Assembly (NCBI GenBank): GCA_026993785.1 | Contig: JALWRZ010000010.1 | Span: 117,199-181,198, forward strand | From: DHVE2 group archaeon | Lineage (GTDB): Archaea; Thermoplasmatota; Thermoplasmata; Thermoplasmatales; Aciduliprofundaceae | Direction: 5' to 3' | DNA length: 64,000 nt | Part shown: piece by piece, positions 60,433 through 64,000 of the stretch | Layout of the letters: each line of letters opens with the position of its first letter | Position numbering within the stretch: the stretch's first letter is position 1 | Notes under the pieces: model-generated | What the model was told of the DNA's origin: nothing | Databases searched by the model: none | Seen by the model: only the letters and a program-made list of their open reading frames with translations | Position numbers and translations under genes: made by a program

Positions 60433-61517
60433 TGAGGAGAAGCGGAGTAGCGGACCTGCCTCTTCATCCGGGTCATGCGCCCCGATGGTTATTCGATAGG
60501 ATGGTAAAGCTCTCAGGGGAGATAATAAGGCTCATAGACATTGAATTCGGGCGCGAGGAGGTTTTAAGAAGGCTCGCAGACCCTTACTGGTTCCAGGCAT
60601 TTTCCTGCGTGATCGGATTTGACTGGCATTCTTCGGGCACCACCACGGTGACCATGGGAGCCCTTAAGGAAGCTTTAAAAGCTGAAGATGGTATAGCGGT
60701 GGTTGGGGGCAAAGGAGTGGTTTCTCGAAGGACTCCTCTTGAACTTGAAAAACTGGGTGAGAAATTTAATTTTTCCACAAGTAAAATAAATACTTTAAAG
60801 AAGGTAAGCAGGTTGGCGGCGAAGGTAGATAATGCGGCACTTCAGGATGGATATCAGCTTTATCATCACACCATGGTGGTGGACGAGCAGGGAAGATGGG
60901 TGGTGATACAGCAGGGATTGAATGAGGAAAGGAAATATGCGAGAAGATACCACTGGCTATACGGGATAAAAAGCCTGGTAAATGAGCCCCACTCGGGGAT
61001 AATCTCCGATTCTGTGGAGAAAGCAGTGCTTGATATGACCGCAAGGAAGAGCGAGGAGGCAAGGAAAGTTTCGGTGGATCTTGTTAGGGATGGGATACCG
61101 CATCTAAAGAACATGGTAAGCGAGGTGAAATACGCATCGCAGCGAACTCTGGATGATTTCATGGGTCTGAAAAGGCTCAGAATGCCTTGGCGGATCAACT
61201 GGGCAGCACTCTTCAAGGCCTATGAGATTCAACCATCCAACTATGAGGAGCTAATAGGTATAGAGGGTATAGGGCCATCCACAGTGAGGGCCCTGGCATA
61301 CATAGCGGAGATAATCTACGGTACAGAAATTTCCTGGAAAGACCCGGTGAAATACTCCTTTGCCCTGGGAGGAAAGGACGGAGTGCCCAAGCCGGTGGAC
61401 CGAAAGGCGTATGATAAAAGCATCGAGATCCTGCAGCTCACCATAGAGGAAGCCAAGCTCGATAAAAGGGAAAAGATGGAGATGCTTCGGAGACTCAGGC
61501 GCTTTGTACCTCCCTGA
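60429..61517 (+). CDS. DUF763 protein with helix-hairpin-helix motif
   Basis: 362 residues of DUF763 (COG1415): RRSGVADLPLHPGHAPRWLFDRM, FDWHSSGTTTVTMGALKEAL, YQLYHHTMVVDEQGRWVVIQQGLNEE and a late HhH-like YEELIGIEGIGPSTVRALAYIAEIIYG. DUF763 is unstudied; HhH implies contact with DNA or RNA, and the histidine/aspartate-rich core suggests an enzyme. It is the last gene of the KaiC-like operon and overlaps the third gene by 4 bp. Ends inside the convergent broken nitroreductase. Confidence 0.85.
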   Translation: MMRRSGVADLPLHPGHAPRWLFDRMVKLSGEIIRLIDIEFGREEVLRRLADPYWFQAFSCVIGFDWHSSGTTTVTMGALKEALKAEDGIAVVGGKGVVSRRTPLELEKLGEKFNFSTSKINTLKKVSRLAAKVDNAALQDGYQLYHHTMVVDEQGRWVVIQQGLNEERKYARRYHWLYGIKSLVNEPHSGIISDSVEKAVLDMTARKSEEARKVSVDLVRDGIPHLKNMVSEVKYASQRTLDDFMGLKRLRMPWRINWAALFKAYEIQPSNYEELIGIEGIGPSTVRALAYIAEIIYGTEISWKDPVKYSFALGGKDGVPKPVDRKAYDKSIEILQLTIEEAKLDKREKMEMLRRLRRFVPP

Positions 61518-62030
61518 ATTTCTCGTAATGCACTATTTCGCTCAATGGTCGCAGCTCTCTGGGTTCAGGAACCTCATCTCCCTTACCCACGGTAACAACT
61601 GCTACGGGTCTTATATCCTTGGGAAGTTGGAGAATCTCCCTCAGCAATCTCTCGTTGAACGCCCCAACCCAGCAGGTTGCAAAGCCCATGGCATGGAAAG
61701 CTAAGAGCATATTTTCCGTGGCGGCTGCAGTATCCTGTATAGCGTAGAGATTCATGCCCCGGGAGCCATAGTATGCAGCTCTCATGAGATCAGCGCACAC
61801 CACGATGAGAACGGGAGCCTGAAGCACCTGGGACTGGGAGAAACAAGCTCGGTAAATCCTTTTTTAATCTCCTCATCCTTAACTATAATAAACTCCCAGG
61901 GTTGAAGATTCCCCGCAGAGGGCGCATGTCTCGCCATATCAATGGCCTTCATTATCACTTCATGAGGAACATCCTCACTTTTGTATCTCCTTATGCTCCT
62001 CCGTCCGTAGATTGCTTCCTCAAGCTTCAT
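61495..62030 (-). pseudogene. Nitroreductase-family gene with a frameshift
   Basis: The first part (62030 to about 61850) encodes an intact nitroreductase N-terminus, EAIYGRRSIRRYKSEDVPHEVI and APSAGNLQPWEFIIVKDEEIKKG. The rest, in another frame, encodes SQSQVLQAPVLIVVCADL, YAIQDTAAATENMLLAFHAMG and CWVGAFNERLLREIL. Both halves match one ordinary ~175-residue nitroreductase; restoring one missing base near 61850 (GAG[G]CTTGT) joins them. It is a real frameshift or a sequencing error. No in-frame start explains the second half well. Confidence 0.8.
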
Positions 62031-62102
62031 AAAATAGGATAAGTGTGAGGATTAATAAATTTAAGGGCAAATGTTTATTAGGTATGGGTGCTATGGAAAA
62101 CA

Positions 62103-62450
62103 ATGAGCGAGGAAGTGATTAAAAAAGCCAAGGAGCTGGGTAAAGCTCTTAAAGAGACGGAAGAGTATAAGGAGTTTGTGGAGGCGCAGAAGGCGCTGGA
62201 TGAAGATAAGAATATCCAGAATCTTTTGAAAGAGTACGATGAGAAAGCCAAAGATATACAACTAAAGCAGATGACCGGTGAGAGCATAGAGGAAGATATG
62301 ATGGATCTCCAGAAGCTAGAGAAGGAAATCGTAGAGAGCGAGAGCATGAGCAGATATACCAAGGCTGAGAAAAAATTCAAGGAGCTTGTGGATTCTGCAA
62401 ACAAGGCCATAGTTGAGGCCATGGAAGGAGAATCGCAAGAAAAAGAATAA
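62103..62450 (+). CDS. YlbF/YmcA-like helical protein
   Basis: 115 residues from the ATG at 62103 (MSEEVIKKAKELGKALKETEEYKEF). It is all-helical with the family pattern YKEFVEAQKALDEDKNIQNLLKEYDEK and a second helix MSRYTKAEKKFKELVDSAN. In Bacillus such proteins form an RNA-degradation control complex; archaeal roles are unknown. GTG at 62088 is a weaker start. It lies 28 bp before the isomerase gene and could be in one unit with it. Confidence 0.75.
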   Translation: MSEEVIKKAKELGKALKETEEYKEFVEAQKALDEDKNIQNLLKEYDEKAKDIQLKQMTGESIEEDMMDLQKLEKEIVESESMSRYTKAEKKFKELVDSANKAIVEAMEGESQEKE

Positions 62451-62478
62451 ATAGGATGAATATCATAACAATAATTCT

Positions 62479-63408
62479 ATGAATGAAAAAGTTAAGGAGA
62501 TAGCCGAAGGCATAAAAAGTATGGAGATAAGAGGTGCCGGGCGAATAGCAAGAGCTGCAGCCCAGGCATTAAAATACTTCGCGGAGGATTTTTCAGGTGA
62601 CAGGGATGAGTTTCTATCTCAGCTAAAGAATGTTGGAGATTATCTTATTGCCACAAGACCGACGGCGGTGTCGCTCAAGAATGCGGTTTATTTCGTGATA
62701 AACAGGGCTAAGGGATCTACCGTAGAAGAACTCAGAAACTCTGTTATTAGGAATGCCGAAGAATTCATCAAAAGGTCCGAGAAAGCTCTGGAGATCATAG
62801 GAAAATATGGGGCAGGCAGGATTCCCCATGGTGCAACTATACTAACGCATTGCAACTCTTCTGCAGCTCTTCAATGCATAATTCAGGCGCATCGGGATGG
62901 CAAGGAGATAAAGGTCTTCAACACAGAAACGCGCCCCTGGTTCCAGGGACATATAACGGCGAGAACCCTGTCAAAGGAGGGGATAGATGTAACCATGATA
63001 GTGGATTCTGCAGTCCGGTATTTTATGCGTGATATAGATATCGTGGTTGTTGGTGCGGATACAATTGCCTCCAATGGTGCAGTGATAAACAAAATAGGCA
63101 CGTCACAAATTGCTCTGGCAGCCCATGAAGCCAGGGTTCCTTTCATAGTATGCGCGGAAACCTACAAATTCTCACCGGAGACGGTAATAGGGAAGCTTGT
63201 GAAGATAGAGGAAAGGGACCCGAGGGAAATAGCCAATCCTGAGGATTTTCCCGGGGTGAAATTCAGAAATCCTGTGTTCGATGCCACACCACCGGAGTAT
63301 ATAGATGCCATAGTCACCGAAATAGGTGTGATTTCCCCATATCTTGCCTACGAAGTTATAAAGGAGGTGATGAATCTTGGAATTGAAGGTAAGAAGGATA
63401 GATATTGA
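62479..63408 (+). CDS. Ribose-1,5-bisphosphate isomerase
   Basis: 309 residues of the eIF2B-like sugar-phosphate isomerase family, archaeal R15P isomerase type. Key parts are YLIATRPTAVSLKNAV, the active-site cysteine in THCNSSAAL, the aspartate in GADTIASNGAVINKIGT and ETRPWFQGHITA. It turns ribose-1,5-bisphosphate into ribulose-1,5-bisphosphate, the substrate of form III RubisCO, in AMP breakdown. The next gene, AMP phosphorylase, makes its substrate; the two overlap by 32 bp. Confidence 0.92.
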   Translation: MNEKVKEIAEGIKSMEIRGAGRIARAAAQALKYFAEDFSGDRDEFLSQLKNVGDYLIATRPTAVSLKNAVYFVINRAKGSTVEELRNSVIRNAEEFIKRSEKALEIIGKYGAGRIPHGATILTHCNSSAALQCIIQAHRDGKEIKVFNTETRPWFQGHITARTLSKEGIDVTMIVDSAVRYFMRDIDIVVVGADTIASNGAVINKIGTSQIALAAHEARVPFIVCAETYKFSPETVIGKLVKIEERDPREIANPEDFPGVKFRNPVFDATPPEYIDAIVTEIGVISPYLAYEVIKEVMNLGIEGKKDRY

Positions 63409-64000
63409 AGCAGGCGGCTTTGAGATAATCCTCAACGAAGATGATGCCAAAGAGCTGGGCGTTTATCCCCAGGACAGGGTAAAGGTAGGGAGAAGAGGAA
63501 CCGTGGTTACCTCGCTAGTCAATCTTTCGCAAACGGTGATAAGGAAGGGCGAGGTAGGAATGTTCATTGAAATAAGCGAAAAACTTGGGGCAAAGAATGG
63601 AGATAGGGTAAAGGTGGTGCCCACATCTCGCCCAATGAGCGTGGATTTCATAAAAAAGAAAATAAACGGAGAGAAGCTGAGCAAGGATGAGATTTATGAG
63701 ATAATAAAGGACATAGTGGAGGATAATCTCTCCACCATAGAGCTGGCATCCTATGTGACCGCAATACAGATTCGGGGCATGGATATGGATGAGACCGAGT
63801 GGACCACTCGCGCCATGGTAGATACAGGCGAGACCATAGATTTCGAGTATACAACCTTTGATGTGCACAGTATAGGAGGTGTACCTGGCAACAAATACGC
63901 TCCAGTAGCGGTGCCAATCGCTGCCAGTGCAGGTCTCAAGATACCCAAAACCTCCTCCAGGGCGATAAGTAGTGCTGCAGGCACTGCGGATTTAATGGAA
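63377..64000 (+). CDS. deoA: AMP phosphorylase, N-terminal part (cut by window edge)
   Basis: About 208 residues are visible from the TTG at 63377 (MELKVRRIDIEAGG). A TGA in the same frame at 63371 excludes an earlier start, and GGAGGTGA lies 6 bases upstream. The ~85-residue archaeal N-terminal domain is followed by the thymidine-phosphorylase-like core (MDMDETEWTTRAMVDTGE, HSIGGVPGNKYAPVAVPIAAS). It phosphorolyses AMP to adenine and ribose-1,5-bisphosphate. It is coupled to the isomerase gene in front. Confidence 0.9.
   Translation, partial: MELKVRRIDIEAGGFEIILNEDDAKELGVYPQDRVKVGRRGTVVTSLVNLSQTVIRKGEVGMFIEISEKLGAKNGDRVKVVPTSRPMSVDFIKKKINGEKLSKDEIYEIIKDIVEDNLSTIELASYVTAIQIRGMDMDETEWTTRAMVDTGETIDFEYTTFDVHSIGGVPGNKYAPVAVPIAASAGLKIPKTSSRAISSAAGTADLME

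Noticed and set aside
1..64000. CRISPR arrays, rRNA genes, integrases or complete insertion sequences
   Set aside because: No regularly spaced repeats, rRNA segments or transposase/integrase frames were seen on either strand.

Overview
The window is archaeal chromosomal DNA. Diagnostic genes are CDP-archaeol synthase, archaeal MBF1, an archaeal-type GluRS, AMP phosphorylase with ribose-1,5-bisphosphate isomerase, an AsnRS-derived asparagine synthetase, archaeal PhoU with an AbrB domain, KaiC-like ATPases and a C/D box sRNA. TATA-box promoters and many leaderless ATG/GTG starts agree. The gene mix fits a thermophilic, probably peptide-using Thermoplasmatota/DHVE2 (Aciduliprofundum-like) organism. 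This lineage assignment is an inference from content, not from an alignment. Genes are tightly packed, often overlapping by 4 bp, on both strands.

Layout. 1-5.7 kb: partial glutamine synthetase, aminotransferase, M42 aminopeptidase, AlaX-type editing protein, MBL hydrolase, radical SAM protein. 5.7-13.3 kb: PhoU-like regulator, dCTP deaminase, a short FtsZ-like GTPase with a ribbon-helix-helix regulator, CobO, MscS, Trm14-like methyltransferase, COG2403 P-loop protein. 13.3-18 kb: complete branched-chain amino acid ABC operon (livFGMHK order on the minus strand) and tRNA-Cys(GCA). 18.2-23.1 kb: citrate synthase, a LeuC/LeuD-type hydratase and an isocitrate-type dehydrogenase, which together look like the citrate-to-2-oxoglutarate arm. 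23.3-32.9 kb: NOG1-type GTPase, GluRS, permease, aldolase, an interrupted membrane gene, coiled-coil/UPF0282 pair, beta-helix protein, YggS.

32.9-42.4 kb is a methionine block. An HTH-CBS regulator diverges from the DUF39 homocysteine-synthesis gene, UPF0280, asd, aspartate kinase and a MetF-like gene. These converge on two half-size MetE-like genes. An asparagine synthetase and an Lrp regulator follow. 42.4-54.2 kb holds nitroreductase, CarS, macro domain protein, FN3 surface protein, GfcR with a C/D sRNA in its leader, aMBF1, a serine cluster (aminotransferase, SerA, DUF1015), a second glutamine synthetase, an NSUN methyltransferase and a GC-rich structured intergenic element.

55.6-58.2 kb is the most notable accessory region. 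A 44-residue ORF with a two-cysteine C-terminus (absent from ordinary gene-length cutoffs) is followed by a radical SAM/SPASM enzyme with a PqqD-like N-terminus and an MFS transporter, all strongly AT-rich. It looks like a small RiPP biosynthetic cluster acquired by transfer. 58.4-61.5 kb is a four-gene operon of three KaiC-like proteins (one with an intact Walker A, two degenerate) plus DUF763. The end carries a frameshifted nitroreductase, a YlbF-like protein and the AMP-salvage genes e2b2 and deoA (the latter cut by the window edge).
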